A stretch of DNA of 64,000 nucleotides. It comes from Thiomicrospira aerophila AL3. GTDB taxonomy: Bacteria > Pseudomonadota > Gammaproteobacteria > Thiomicrospirales > Thiomicrospiraceae. The position numbers were made by a program, and so were the translations under genes. The notes under the pieces were generated by a model. That model was not told the DNA's origin and did not search any database. It saw only the letters and a list, made by a program, of their open reading frames with translations. Positions within the stretch are counted from its first letter, which is position 1. Every line of letters begins with the position of its first letter. Below are positions 38,212 to 47,117 of this stretch, in pieces. The DNA is taken from assembly GCF_000227665.2 (NCBI RefSeq), contig NZ_CP007030.1, forward strand, positions 434,001-498,000, written 5' to 3'.

Positions 38212-38242
38212 AAAAAAAGACCGCCCGAGGGGGCGGCCAAAA
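38212..38242 (-). terminator. Rho-independent terminator of the porin gene
   Basis: On the minus strand the stem GGCCGCCC/GGGCGGTC with loop CCTC is followed by eight T. A second small hairpin, ACGACTT/AAGTCGT, lies between it and the porin stop (38243-38268). The rest of the 224-base gap towards ugd shows nothing else. Confidence 0.9.
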
Positions 38243-38315
38243 CGACTTCGCGAGGACCCAAAGTCGTGACTAACTAACGAAAAAGGAAAACACAGCTTTA
38301 CGGCTTCAACGCAAC

Positions 38316-39434
38316 TTAGAAGTTGTAGATTAAGCCTAAAGAGAACGCAGATACATCTTTACCATTAACTGTTGTGATACGGGTATCACGACCACCACCT
38401 ACAGCAGAAAACTTGGCGTTATCTTGGTTGTTGGTCATAGCGTAAGCACCGTAAAGAGTTAAATCACGACCAAAGCGACGATCTAAGCCCACAGCAAACA
38501 TATCTGCACCAGTTTTTTTGGTGTCGCTTTCATTGCTGGCATTATAGTACTGACCACGTACAACATAATCACCCATGCGGTATGAAGCACCTACACCAAA
38601 TACATCGCGAGAGCCTATTTCATTATTAACAGTGCGATCGGCGTTGTAAGTTTTACGCTTGTTTGAGTTTTGGTAGAAAGCAGCCACTTTTAACTCTTTA
38701 GTAAAATCGTAAGTTAAACCCAAACGATACGCCACTGCATCATCATTTTGCTTAGTTGCTGTGTTAGATGCATAACCTTGACCTAAACTTTCTACTGCGG
38801 CTGACATACGTAAGCCATCTGCACGATAATTAAGTGCAGCACTAAATGCCTCACGACCATTGTCTAGGTTAGCATCGCGTCCACTACCGTTATCTTCATT
38901 AGTGGCTGAGTATTGAAGATCAAAATTAAAGCCATTGAAATTTGGTGTGGTATAGCCGATAGAGTTTTTGAAACGGTTGTCAAAGCTCAGGTTATCACCT
39001 GAAGTAATGTTACGCGCATCACCAATACGGTCACCGAACATGTCAGTGAAGCTACGGACTTTCTTTAGAGGCGTGTCAAAATAACCAATACGTACAGTAC
39101 CGAAATCACCCTTTAAACCAGCAAATGTGTCACGCGAGCCAAATGTTCCACCCTCACCTTGATCGAAACGAATCATAGATTCAAGTTGCATGATTGCGGT
39201 TAAGCCTTCAGTCACTTCTTTTGAGCCTGAAATACGAAGACGCGAAGAGTTTGAAGATGCAGTTAAACCAGATCTTTTTGCATCTGCTGCACCTCTAGCG
39301 CCTGAAGCACCATTATCAATATGATCAACTGATACATGCGCGCGGCCAGAGATTTTCAATTCTGCTGACATGGCCGGAACCGTTGCAGCCGTTAAAGCGG
39401 CACCAATAGAGAGTGCTAAAAGTTTCTTTTTCAT
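38316..39434 (-). CDS. Outer-membrane general porin
   Basis: A 372-residue porin of the gram-negative porin_4 type. The signal peptide is MKKKLLALSIGAALTAATVPAMSA; the mature protein starts ELKISGRAHVSVDHIDNG and alternates short beta-strands with glycine- and asparagine-rich loops, ending in the C-terminal Phe (LGLIYNF) needed for BAM recognition. Conserved pieces include SSNSSRLRISGSKEVTEGLTAIMQLE and TFAGLKGDFGTVRIGYFDTPLK. It is monocistronic, with its own terminator and a 184-base upstream region in which I see no clear Pho box. Solute preference is unknown. Confidence 0.93.
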   Translation of the reverse strand: MKKKLLALSIGAALTAATVPAMSAELKISGRAHVSVDHIDNGASGARGAADAKRSGLTASSNSSRLRISGSKEVTEGLTAIMQLESMIRFDQGEGGTFGSRDTFAGLKGDFGTVRIGYFDTPLKKVRSFTDMFGDRIGDARNITSGDNLSFDNRFKNSIGYTTPNFNGFNFDLQYSATNEDNGSGRDANLDNGREAFSAALNYRADGLRMSAAVESLGQGYASNTATKQNDDAVAYRLGLTYDFTKELKVAAFYQNSNKRKTYNADRTVNNEIGSRDVFGVGASYRMGDYVVRGQYYNASNESDTKKTGADMFAVGLDRRFGRDLTLYGAYAMTNNQDNAKFSAVGGGRDTRITTVNGKDVSAFSLGLIYNF

Positions 39435-39618
39435 TTGGGTTGTCCTTGTAAAGTAAAAAAAGGTGTGCCAACAAACACAGGCAACACTTTACTGATCCCA
39501 AGGATTGTGTAGGTGACGCTTTGGTTAAACAAAATGAAGGTTAGGTTACGGGATTTTTACAAACTTGACGCTTGATATATGGCTAGGTGGGGTTAAGTGA
39601 CGGAACGCAGGTGTGGCG

Positions 39619-41193
39619 CTACAGCGTCTGCCAATCCATTTGCACCAGGTTGCGTGCGTGCTTGTTAAACACTAGCCCCAGTTGGTGAACCTGTTTGCCT
39701 TCTTGCTGTTGGGCGAGGTATTGTTGCGCGTAGGCTTTGCTTTGGATTTGCGCTAGCGCGGGATTAGGCTGAGTCGGTTGATAGGCCTCGGTTTTATCCA
39801 GTTTAATTTCAGTCACATAAATATGCTCGCCGAGCATAATGGTCATGTCCGCTTGACCGTGGTTGTTAATGTCTTCTGGAATAATCACCGCGTTAATACT
39901 GGATAGCCAAGCAAACAGTACCGAGGCGTAATAGCCTTCGGCATCGGGCAGGTCGTTTTGAGTGAAATTGCGCCAAGGGATGCTCGCGAATAGCGATTCG
40001 ATTTGTTGCTGGATCGCCGGGAAGTTGGCTTGCGTTAGCGCATTGTAAAGCGATTTTTGATAGCCAACTTGATCGAACTGTTGGCTATAACCCGCAAAGA
40101 ATTGATTATTGAGTGCCAGCATAACTTCTTTATTCGGTATCCGCAGATGATAAATTTGCCCACCCCAAGCGGATTCTTCTACCTGATCAATTGTTAAATA
40201 GCCCGCTTGAAATAACAGGGTAATCGGATTGATGTGCTCAACATCAAATGAATCAAGAATTTCTTCACCAACTTCAATGTTGGCAAGGTCGGGTAAAAAA
40301 TAGCGCTGTTGGCGAAATAACTTGAGTAGAAAACTCGGGTTGCCGGTTTCAAACCAGTAGTTGCGATAGGTGTGTTGATTGGAGATAAACAGCAGAATAT
40401 CAAACGGGTTATAGACTGGCTCACCTAAGAACTGATAACCGTTGTACCAATCTTTGAGTTTAGCCCAATCAACGCCTTCAAGGTGATTGGCAAAGCTGGT
40501 TTCCAAATCCTGCTGGGTGTAACCACAGAGGGTCGCATAATTGGCATCCAGCGTAATGTCTTTAAGCTGGTTCATCCCGCTAAACAGGCTAACCTTGGAG
40601 AACTTGGTGACACCGGTCATAAACACGAATTGAATAAACGCATCTTGGCCTTTAAACACCGAATAGAGGTTTTTTAAGCCATCACGAATTGAGGCGGCCA
40701 GTTCCGGCTGGTCAATGTTGTCTAGAATCGGTTTGTCGTATTCATCGACCAATACCACCACTTGCTGTTGATAGTGTGCCGCTGCCATTTGAATTAGTTG
40801 CGCTAAACAACCTGCGGGGTCATGCAGTGAAAACTGATCACACATCAGGTTGAGCCGCTGCTGATTCTCTTTTAACAGGTTGTAAATTAGCTGGTCTAAA
40901 TCCTCACGGGATTCAATCACGCCATTGGCGAAATTTAAATGAATAACCGGATAGGTTGTTGACCAATCCCATTTGTCTTCAATGTACAAGCCTTTAAACA
41001 AGGCTTGGTTGCCTTCAAACAGTTCCTTAAAGGTATCGAGCAGCAAACTTTTACCGAAACGCCGTGGCCGCGATAGAAAAAACCGCCCAGCACTGTTGAC
41101 CATCTGATGCACCAGCGGGGTTTTGTCGATATAAACAAAATCACCTTCGCGGATTTTAGCGAAGGTTTGAATGCCAATTGGGAGCTTTTTCAT
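39619..41193 (-). CDS. AAA-ATPase-like / PD-(D/E)XK nuclease family protein (DUF1703)
   Basis: A 524-residue protein with an N-terminal AAA-ATPase_like domain (PF09820 type; MKKLPIGIQTFAKIREGDFVYIDKTPLV, Walker A-like SRPRRFGKSLLLDTF, Walker B VVVLVDEYDKPI) and a C-terminal PD-(D/E)XK nuclease-like domain (PDDEXK_9; GQADMTIMLG then VTEIKLDK). The family is widespread, multi-copy and horizontally mobile, with no firmly established function; defence or nuclease roles have been proposed. It stands alone between the porin and chrA genes with no partner gene. Confidence 0.85.
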   Translation of the reverse strand: MKKLPIGIQTFAKIREGDFVYIDKTPLVHQMVNSAGRFFLSRPRRFGKSLLLDTFKELFEGNQALFKGLYIEDKWDWSTTYPVIHLNFANGVIESREDLDQLIYNLLKENQQRLNLMCDQFSLHDPAGCLAQLIQMAAAHYQQQVVVLVDEYDKPILDNIDQPELAASIRDGLKNLYSVFKGQDAFIQFVFMTGVTKFSKVSLFSGMNQLKDITLDANYATLCGYTQQDLETSFANHLEGVDWAKLKDWYNGYQFLGEPVYNPFDILLFISNQHTYRNYWFETGNPSFLLKLFRQQRYFLPDLANIEVGEEILDSFDVEHINPITLLFQAGYLTIDQVEESAWGGQIYHLRIPNKEVMLALNNQFFAGYSQQFDQVGYQKSLYNALTQANFPAIQQQIESLFASIPWRNFTQNDLPDAEGYYASVLFAWLSSINAVIIPEDINNHGQADMTIMLGEHIYVTEIKLDKTEAYQPTQPNPALAQIQSKAYAQQYLAQQQEGKQVHQLGLVFNKHARNLVQMDWQTL

Positions 41194-41280
41194 AGGCTAC
41201 TGCTGATTTCATCGTGATTAATATGACCATTATCTTAGCACAACTCAGCTTGCTGCCTATTACCCATGATTTCAACTTAA

Positions 41281-42546
41281 TTAGGACAGTAGAAGACTAA
41301 ATAACCCCAGGTTTAGTGGTAGCAATAACAAACTGGGTAGGCGTTTAAATTGCAGTAAAGCAAGATTGAGTAGCGCGACAGCGATAGCGGCAGGGCTGGT
41401 GAGGGTGTGCAGGGCGAGTGGATTAATAATCATCGCAGCCAGTAAGCCGACCAGTGCCACTAATACCAGTGGTTGCGCACGTTGCCACCAGGCCTGCTTA
41501 AATAGGTTTTGTCCCAAACTTAAGCTGATCCAAGCCAGTAATAACCCGGGTAAGAAAATCATCAAGGTGGCCACCAGTGCGCCAATGGGTCCATGGGTCA
41601 GTGCGCCTAAATAACTGGCAAAAGCAAACATAGGTCCCGGCATAAATTGCGCATAGGCATAGCCAGCTAAAAAGTCTTCGGCACTGATCCAACCGTTATT
41701 GACCCATTGAATTTGTAAAAAGGGCAGCACCACTTGACCTCCGCCCATTACGAACAGGCCGGCATGATAGACCGCACTGCTGATTGCCCAAAGATTGGGG
41801 GAGGCATCGCTATTGAATAACCATGCCAGCAAGGGAAGCAGTAGAGCTAAGCCGAGTGTGCCACCCAGTAACCACCAGGCCTGCTGACGACTTGGACGAT
41901 GCGGGATATGCTGCGTGGTTTCGGGCGCGGTTGCGGCAGGCGATGGATTGAGCGTTTGCGCTGAAGCCGTTTGGGCTCGCCGAGATGCTAACCATGGCCG
42001 CAATTGCGCCAATAAGGTTAACATAACCAGCCATACTAGCAGGCCTGCTAGACTGTTTTGCCAGACTAGCCAACCAGTGCTGACCAAGGCCAGTGCCCAG
42101 AGTAGTAGTGTAGTACAAAACTTTTGCGCCATGTGCCAGGTCGCTTGGGTCACTAGTGCCAAGGCAAACACCAGTAAACTGGTTAAAATAATTGGTTGCC
42201 AATGGGCGGGCAGCGCGGTGAGATTGTAGTAGGCCAGCGTCAGCATGAGGAGCGCAGTGGGCCAGGTAAAGCCAATGAAAGCGGCGATGCCACCGGCTAA
42301 TCCGCCGCGATGGACGCCAATTAAAAAACCCAGTTGTGAACTCGCGGGACCGGGAAGGAGTTGGCTGATTAATAGATAGTGACCAAAGTCTTGTTCAGAT
42401 AACCAGGCCTGGCGATTAACTAACTGGCGTTGAAACAGGGCGATGTGCGCAGGTGGCCCGCCAAAAGCTTGCCAACCTAGCCGGGTAAATTGCCAAAAAA
42501 TACTAATGAACGTTGTGAAGCGGGAGGGCGCAACAGGGTGGTTCAT
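41281..42546 (-). CDS. chrA: Chromate efflux transporter ChrA
   Basis: A 421-residue two-domain CHR transporter with about 10-12 membrane segments. The N-half signature is RLGWQAFGGPPAHIALFQ...QLLPGPASSQLGFLIGVHRGG, and the C-half repeat is FVMGGGQVVLPFLQ with GPMFAFASYLGA. These proteins export chromate with the proton gradient. No chrB regulator is beside it. Four copies of the CAGGCCTG palindrome are packed into this gene (41489, 41876, 42040, 42404), one of the highest densities in the window. Confidence 0.93.
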   Translation of the reverse strand: MNHPVAPSRFTTFISIFWQFTRLGWQAFGGPPAHIALFQRQLVNRQAWLSEQDFGHYLLISQLLPGPASSQLGFLIGVHRGGLAGGIAAFIGFTWPTALLMLTLAYYNLTALPAHWQPIILTSLLVFALALVTQATWHMAQKFCTTLLLWALALVSTGWLVWQNSLAGLLVWLVMLTLLAQLRPWLASRRAQTASAQTLNPSPAATAPETTQHIPHRPSRQQAWWLLGGTLGLALLLPLLAWLFNSDASPNLWAISSAVYHAGLFVMGGGQVVLPFLQIQWVNNGWISAEDFLAGYAYAQFMPGPMFAFASYLGALTHGPIGALVATLMIFLPGLLLAWISLSLGQNLFKQAWWQRAQPLVLVALVGLLAAMIINPLALHTLTSPAAIAVALLNLALLQFKRLPSLLLLPLNLGLFSLLLS

Positions 42547-42612
42547 CGTCTATCCTTTATGAGTAGGCCTGCTGCGCCATGTTTTGCTATAGAAATTAGA
42601 AAGGCTTAGCAA

Positions 42613-42864
42613 TCACAGCAATTCTATTTCGACATCACCTACGGGAATCACGCTGCAGGTTAAAATATGGCCTTGTTCGGGTTCATAGATGGGGTCTTGA
42701 ATCAACTCGACTTCGCCGGAAATTAATTTGACTTCGCAAGCGCCACAGTTGCCGCCACGACACGAATAGGGCATATCAAATCCTTGTTCGTCAAGGGCTT
42801 CTAAAAGTGAAAATTCGCCGTTAAATTCGGCGGTTCCTTGACCGATGACTGTAATGGTGGCCAT
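42613..42864 (-). CDS. Plant-type 2Fe-2S ferredoxin (YfaE-like)
   Basis: An 83-residue ferredoxin. The cluster ligands are CRGGNCGAC (Cx4CxxC) at about residues 34-42 and the fourth Cys in HILTC near residue 70. Length and the SLLEALDEQGFDMPYSCRGGNCGACEVKL core match YfaE and related small electron carriers that maintain the diferric-tyrosyl cofactor of class I ribonucleotide reductase. No nrdAB genes are next to it, so the partner is open. GGAGTC lies before the ATG. Confidence 0.92.
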   Translation of the reverse strand: MATITVIGQGTAEFNGEFSLLEALDEQGFDMPYSCRGGNCGACEVKLISGEVELIQDPIYEPEQGHILTCSVIPVGDVEIELL

Positions 42865-42959
42865 GCTGACTCCTCTTGCGTTTTGAAAATAAAATCGTAT
42901 TCTAGCAAAAATAACTCAGCCGCAACGCCCAACACCTAATCGATAAATAAGGAAATCCT

Positions 42960-43259
42960 GTGAGTATAGCTGAACAGATTGAAGCCAAGATTAAACAAAA
43001 TTTACCTATTTATGACATGCAGCTGCACAATGATAGCCATTTGCACGCCGGGCCAGCGACGGAATCGCATTTTAAACTGGTGTTGGTGAGTGAGGCATTT
43101 AACGGCTTGAGCCGTGTCAAACGCCATCAGGCGGTCTATCAGGTGCTCGGCGACTTGATGTCGCAATTTCATGCACTGGCCTTGCACACCTATACGTTAG
43201 ATGAATGGCAGGCACGACAAACCGAATTACCAGCGTCAACCCCCTGCGCACATGGCTAA
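42960..43259 (+). CDS. BolA family protein
   Basis: A 99-residue BolA protein with the class II KH-like fold: IEAKIKQNLPIYDMQLHNDSHLHAGPATESHFKLVLVSEAFNGLSRVKRHQAVYQVLGDLM. The invariant His of the ESHFK segment and the RVKRHQAVY helix are present. BolA proteins bind monothiol glutaredoxins carrying 2Fe-2S clusters. The start is GTG at 42960 with AAGGAAATCC upstream; no closer ATG fits the conserved N-terminus. A terminator follows at 43331. Confidence 0.92.
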   Translation: MSIAEQIEAKIKQNLPIYDMQLHNDSHLHAGPATESHFKLVLVSEAFNGLSRVKRHQAVYQVLGDLMSQFHALALHTYTLDEWQARQTELPASTPCAHG

Positions 43260-43330
43260 TCCTAAGACGCCTCATTAAGCTGAGCGGATTTGACAAGTCG
43301 CTAGCCGGCATGGTTGAATAGACATGACTG

Positions 43331-43359
43331 TAAAGCTCCGGTATGGAGCTATTTTTTTA
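43331..43359 (+). terminator. Rho-independent terminator after bolA
   Basis: Stem AGCTCC/GGAGCT with loop GGTAT, followed by seven T. Confidence 0.88.
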
Positions 43360-43403
43360 TTAGCGGGTTTTGCAAGCCTGCTGAGCTATTAAAAGGATGT
43401 GTT

Positions 43404-43784
43404 ATGAAATTATGGATGGCCGCATTGGCTCTATCTGGCGGGATGATGACTACTCAGGTCGCCTTAGCACACAATCACACCGCACCTGTGTCAGCTGAAA
43501 CCTCGGCGATGCCTTCAGATGCGGATGTCGATTTGTTCGCGCAATCAATTATTAATGTTGAAAACCTAAAACAAAAATATCAAATGGACTTGATGCAAAT
43601 GCCTGAAGCGGAAGTGACTGAGCAGTTGCTAGAGGAAGTGAATGCCCGTTTTGAGCAGGAAGCGATTGCCTTGATTGAAAAAGAAGGTATGAGCGTAGAA
43701 AAATACGGCGAGATGATTGGTTTATTGCAGCAAAATCCTGAGTTTTTGGCGAAGGTGCAGCAGCGTGTTGATGCGTTGCAATAA
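43404..43784 (+). CDS. Exported DUF4168 protein
   Basis: A 126-residue protein. The ATG at 43404, with AAGGATGTG upstream, starts a clear signal peptide (MKLWMAALALSGGMMTTQVALA); the longer in-frame start at 43314 runs through the bolA terminator and is not credible. The mature part is helical and acidic and matches the DUF4168 pattern: DLFAQSIINVENLKQKYQ, an EEVNARFEQEAIALIEKEGMSVEKYGEM helix pair, and the ending NPEFLAKVQQRVDAL. The family is periplasmic, and its function is unknown. Confidence 0.82.
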   Translation: MKLWMAALALSGGMMTTQVALAHNHTAPVSAETSAMPSDADVDLFAQSIINVENLKQKYQMDLMQMPEAEVTEQLLEEVNARFEQEAIALIEKEGMSVEKYGEMIGLLQQNPEFLAKVQQRVDALQ

Positions 43785-43825
43785 ATTTATACTAGTTTAG
43801 ATTCGTTTTAACTTTGTTGTACCCA

Positions 43826-43881
43826 AACCGCCTGCCTCATTGATTGACTCGAGTTCAGTCATGGAGTCAGGCGGTTTTTTG
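43826..43881 (+). terminator. Rho-independent terminator after the DUF4168 gene
   Basis: AACCGCCTG pairs with CAGGCGGTT around a roughly 33-base loop that contains a smaller TGACT/AGTCA hairpin, followed by six T. The right arm overlaps the last codons of the convergent minus-strand gene. Confidence 0.8.
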
Positions 43882-44424
43882 TTGGCCAGTATTGGCATAG
43901 TCGTCAGTAGATTCATCGGATAACTCGGGATCCATTTCAGGATATTTGCTATGCCAATATTTTTTAAACCGAGCCTGGTCAAGACGTTTTTGTAACAAGG
44001 TCGCAGCTTGATAATACTGCAATACATAGCCATAACGTTGTTTACGCAAGGCTTGTAATAATGCACCATAGCGTTTAGGTAAAAACGCGCTAAAGTGAAT
44101 CAGTAAACCTTGTTCTCCTTCTATTCCTTTAATGATCTCTTCCAAACGCGCCTGCACTTGGCGTTGCGTGTCATGTTCATAACTTTCAAATAATTTACCC
44201 AAAAACCACACCACCAAGAGCGCGACTAAAAACCCATACAACATGTTGTTGACTAGCCAGGTGGCGAGCAGGGTAAAGATTGCCAAAATGCCAATCGTGA
44301 TTGGAAAGGTAAAGGTGTGCAGCCACACGCGTTTGCCGAGCACCTGCTGTTCGACTTCTTGCGGATTAAGCTGGGCAAGATCAATCGCCTGTAAGCGTTG
44401 TAACAGTTCGTCGGCCTTAATCAA
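43867..44424 (-). CDS. Hypothetical inner-membrane protein with two helices
   Basis: A 185-residue protein that I do not recognise. An N-terminal soluble helix (about 1-30) precedes two closely spaced transmembrane segments (about 37-75: TFPITIGILAIFTLLATWLV and MLYGFLVALLVVWFLG). The long C-terminal half is basic and helical (residues 80-165) and ends in an acidic, disordered-looking tail. The gene follows apaH by 9 bases on the same strand and is probably the last gene of the lptD-apaH run. Confidence 0.75.
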   Translation of the reverse strand: MIKADELLQRLQAIDLAQLNPQEVEQQVLGKRVWLHTFTFPITIGILAIFTLLATWLVNNMLYGFLVALLVVWFLGKLFESYEHDTQRQVQARLEEIIKGIEGEQGLLIHFSAFLPKRYGALLQALRKQRYGYVLQYYQAATLLQKRLDQARFKKYWHSKYPEMDPELSDESTDDYANTGQQKTA

Positions 44425-44433
44425 GAGCGCACC

Positions 44434-45282
44434 TCAACTTGAACTCGCTGGTTTGGGGTCGGCATAACAGGGGCAGCGCACGCTGTGGCGAATTTGGGTA
44501 TCCGCACAATAGGCGGTTAGCTCGCCGCCCCACAAACACCCGGTATCGGTGGCATGGACTTGGTAGGCGTCCATGGCACCGAGCGTTGACCAATGGCCAA
44601 AAAAGATTTGATGATCTTTATTGCGTCGGTTCGGATGCGCAAACCAGGGTAAATACTCAGGATGATTAAAGTGCTGCGGGTGTGATTTGGTTTTAAACTC
44701 TAATTTACCTTTGGCATCACAATAGCGCATCCGGGCAAAGGCATTGACAATATATCGATAACGCTCCCAACCTGTTAAGGTCGGATGCCAAGTGCGCGTT
44801 TTACTGCCGAACAGATGGTCGCGAATAAATGCTTCCCAGCGGGGCGAGCACATGACATCCTGAAGTTCTTGCGCATAGACCGCCGCCTCGCTAATAGTCC
44901 ATTGCGGTGGAATACCGGCATGAACCATTACCCAGGGATGCAGTGCGTCTTGGATCATTAGCGGTTGTTGGCGAAACCAATCAATCAACTCATCGGCATC
45001 ATCTGCTTCAAGAATCGGGTCGAGCGTATCGGATTTGGCGCGGTATTTTTCAACGCCGAGGTAGCTGGCTAACAAATGAAAGTCATGGTTGCCCAATACG
45101 GTTTTAGCCGCATCGCCCATGTTTTTGACATAGCGCAAGCATTCAAGTGATTGTGGGCCGCGATTAACAATATCACCAACAAACCAGGCCTGGTCATGGG
45201 CGGGATCAAACTGAATCTGTGCGAGTAACTCAATGAGTGGGTCTAAACAGCCTTGTAAGTCGCCAATGACATAGGTCGCCAT
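44434..45282 (-). CDS. apaH: Symmetrical bis(5'-nucleosyl)-tetraphosphatase
   Basis: A 282-residue ApaH that hydrolyses Ap4A to two ADP. The metallophosphoesterase motifs are GDLQGC at the start, WFVGDIVNRGPQSLECLRY (GDxVxRG) and VLGNHDFHLLA (GNHD), with later metal ligands in WVMVHAGIPPQW and FGHWSTLG. It lies in the classical lptD-surA-pdxA-rsmA-apaH order, two bases after rsmA. One palindrome copy encodes QAW directly before FVGDIVN. Confidence 0.96.
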   Translation of the reverse strand: MATYVIGDLQGCLDPLIELLAQIQFDPAHDQAWFVGDIVNRGPQSLECLRYVKNMGDAAKTVLGNHDFHLLASYLGVEKYRAKSDTLDPILEADDADELIDWFRQQPLMIQDALHPWVMVHAGIPPQWTISEAAVYAQELQDVMCSPRWEAFIRDHLFGSKTRTWHPTLTGWERYRYIVNAFARMRYCDAKGKLEFKTKSHPQHFNHPEYLPWFAHPNRRNKDHQIFFGHWSTLGAMDAYQVHATDTGCLWGGELTAYCADTQIRHSVRCPCYADPKPASSS

Positions 45283-45284
45283 GG

Positions 45285-46121
45285 TTAGGTGTCCTTTTGT
45301 TTTTGGGTGTAGTGGTTTGCGAGGGTTACAAAATCGGCCACGGCTAGTGCTTCAGCGCGCAGACTGGGGTCGATATCACACGCGGCATAATCGGCATCAT
45401 CGAGCCAGCCTTTTAAATTATTACGCAGGGTTTTGCGTTTCATTGCAAAGGATTGTTTTACCAGCGCGGCAAAGTCGGCCAAGTGGGTGGCTTGATAGGG
45501 CAAGGGGCGTCTTGGGGTGAGGCGCACAATCGCTGAATCAACTTTTGGCGGTGGGTCAAAGTGCTGTGGCCCGACAATAAATAGCAGTTCTGCCTCGCAA
45601 TAATATTGCACCATCACCGACAAGCGACCAAAAGCTTTATGGCCCGGTGTCGCGGTGAGGCGTTCAACCACCTCTTTTTGTAACATAAAATGCATGTCAG
45701 CAATAGAGTCAAGATAATTGAGCAGGTGAAAAATCAACGGGCTGGAAATATTGTAGGGCAGATTGCCCACTAGACGTAAGGGTTGGTTGTCGGTGACCAG
45801 CTGGGCATAATCAAAACTGAGCGCATCGGCTTGATGTAGAGCAAAAGCCGGGTAGTGCCCAAGTTTGTTACGCAAAGGTTGATGCAAGTCGCGATCGATT
45901 TCAATAATATCCAGGCGTTTAACCTGTTGTACCAAGGGGGTTGTCAGCGCGGCTTCACCTGGACCAATTTCTACCAAATGTTGGTCGGGCTGGGGATGAA
46001 TCGCGTTGACAATTTGGCGAATGATGCCATCGTTATTCAGAAAGTTTTGGCCAAATTGCTTTTTATGCTGATGGCCGCTAGCGCTATAACTGGGTTTGCC
46101 GTGGGTATTAGCGCGGCTCAT
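45285..46121 (-). CDS. rsmA: 16S rRNA dimethyladenosine transferase RsmA (KsgA)
   Basis: A 278-residue RsmA that dimethylates A1518 and A1519 of 16S r[14 protein letters not shown] opens the conserved part, SAM motif I is [14 protein letters not shown], and the catalytic motif IV is [16 protein letters not shown]. The C-terminal helical domain begins with [12 protein letters not shown]. The start overlaps the end of pdxA by 14 bases. The first 15 residues are an unconserved basic extension. Confidence 0.96.
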   Translation of the reverse strand: MSRANTHGKPSYSASGHQHKKQFGQNFLNNDGIIRQIVNAIHPQPDQHLVEIGPGEAALTTPLVQQVKRLDIIEIDRDLHQPLRNKLGHYPAFALHQADALSFDYAQLVTDNQPLRLVGNLPYNISSPLIFHLLNYLDSIADMHFMLQKEVVERLTATPGHKAFGRLSVMVQYYCEAELLFIVGPQHFDPPPKVDSAIVRLTPRRPLPYQATHLADFAALVKQSFAMKRKTLRNNLKGWLDDADYAACDIDPSLRAEALAVADFVTLANHYTQKQKDT

Positions 46122-47109
46122 GTTGCGCCTCCAGCATTTCTAGTGCGACTTGAATAGCATAGCGAAAACTCCCTGCATCGGCTTGACCTGTACCGGCCAG
46201 CTCGAGTGCGGTGCCATGATCTACCGAAGTGCGCACAAACGGCAGACCTAGCGTGATATTGACAGCCTGGCCAAACCCTTTGTGTTTGAGTACCGGCAAG
46301 CCTTGATCATGATACATCGCTAAAAAGGCATCGGCCTGATTGAGTTTGGCCGGGGTAAACAGGGTGTCTGCCGGATAACTGCCCGAAACCGCCCAACCCT
46401 GTGCTTTGCGTTGCGCAATGATGGGGTTAATGATGTCGATTTCTTCGCGCCCCATGTGGCCATCTTCGCCCGCATGCGGATTTAAGCCGGCAACGAATAA
46501 GCGCGGTGTGGCTAGACCGAACTGAGTTTGCAAGGCGTGATAAGTAATATCCATCACGCGACCCACTAATTCGGGGGTAATCGCATCGGCCACTGCGCGC
46601 AAGGGGAGGTGGGTGGTCGCCAGTGCCACACGTAATCCGGGCGTAGCCAACATCATCACTACTTGATCTACCTGACTGAGTTCTGCCAGCATTTCAGTAT
46701 GACCACTAAAGGCGACACCGGCGTCATTAATCACGCCTTTATGCACCGGACCGGTAATCAATGCACTAAATTCCCCGGCCAAACAGCCTTGGGTAGCACG
46801 CGTGAGCATATTAAGGACATACTGGGCATTGGCAGGATTAAGCAGGCCTGCTTGACAGGGCGCCGCTAAGGGTTCGTGTAGTAGATAGAGTTCACCAGGA
46901 GGCAGTGCGGCTTGCGCCTCATCGGCTTGATAGTCATGTAGGGTCAACGGCAGGTTTAGTTGTTGCGCACGGTCTAGCAGGAGTTGGCGATCGCCTATCA
47001 CCACCATCGGCACCGGCCAATGGAGTTGGGCGAGCTCAACAATCAAATCTGGGCCAATGCCGGCAGGTTCGCCCGAGCTAATGACTAAACGACTAGGGTG
47101 ATAGGACAT
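46108..47109 (-). CDS. pdxA: 4-hydroxythreonine-4-phosphate dehydrogenase
   Basis: A PdxA of 333 residues from the ATG at 47109, which has GTGAGG seven bases upstream and is favoured over the GTG at 47121. Landmarks are [13 protein letters not shown], the substrate and metal residues in [55 protein letters not shown] and the closing [18 protein letters not shown]. It produces 3-amino-2-oxopropyl phosphate for pyridoxal phosphate synthesis. It is translated just after surA, with which its longer start would overlap. Confidence 0.95.
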   Translation of the reverse strand: MSYHPSRLVISSGEPAGIGPDLIVELAQLHWPVPMVVIGDRQLLLDRAQQLNLPLTLHDYQADEAQAALPPGELYLLHEPLAAPCQAGLLNPANAQYVLNMLTRATQGCLAGEFSALITGPVHKGVINDAGVAFSGHTEMLAELSQVDQVVMMLATPGLRVALATTHLPLRAVADAITPELVGRVMDITYHALQTQFGLATPRLFVAGLNPHAGEDGHMGREEIDIINPIIAQRKAQGWAVSGSYPADTLFTPAKLNQADAFLAMYHDQGLPVLKHKGFGQAVNITLGLPFVRTSVDHGTALELAGTGQADAGSFRYAIQVALEMLEAQHEPR

Positions 47110-47117
47110 ATTCAGCC

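Noticed and set aside
39435-39618. Pho box upstream of the porin gene.
   Set aside because: Only one GCGTCAA-like heptamer without an 11-base partner is present, so phosphate control of the porin is not supported.
41810-42202. A 130-residue open frame inside chrA.
   Set aside because: Overlaps the ChrA coding frame whose motifs are clear; composition is that of a shifted frame.
33439-42560. Near-matches to the iterated palindrome such as GAGGCCTGG (33439), AAGGCCTGC (34026) and TAGGCCTGC (42553).
   Set aside because: They lack the invariant CAGGCCTG core and were left out of the count; they could be decayed copies but are too few to judge.
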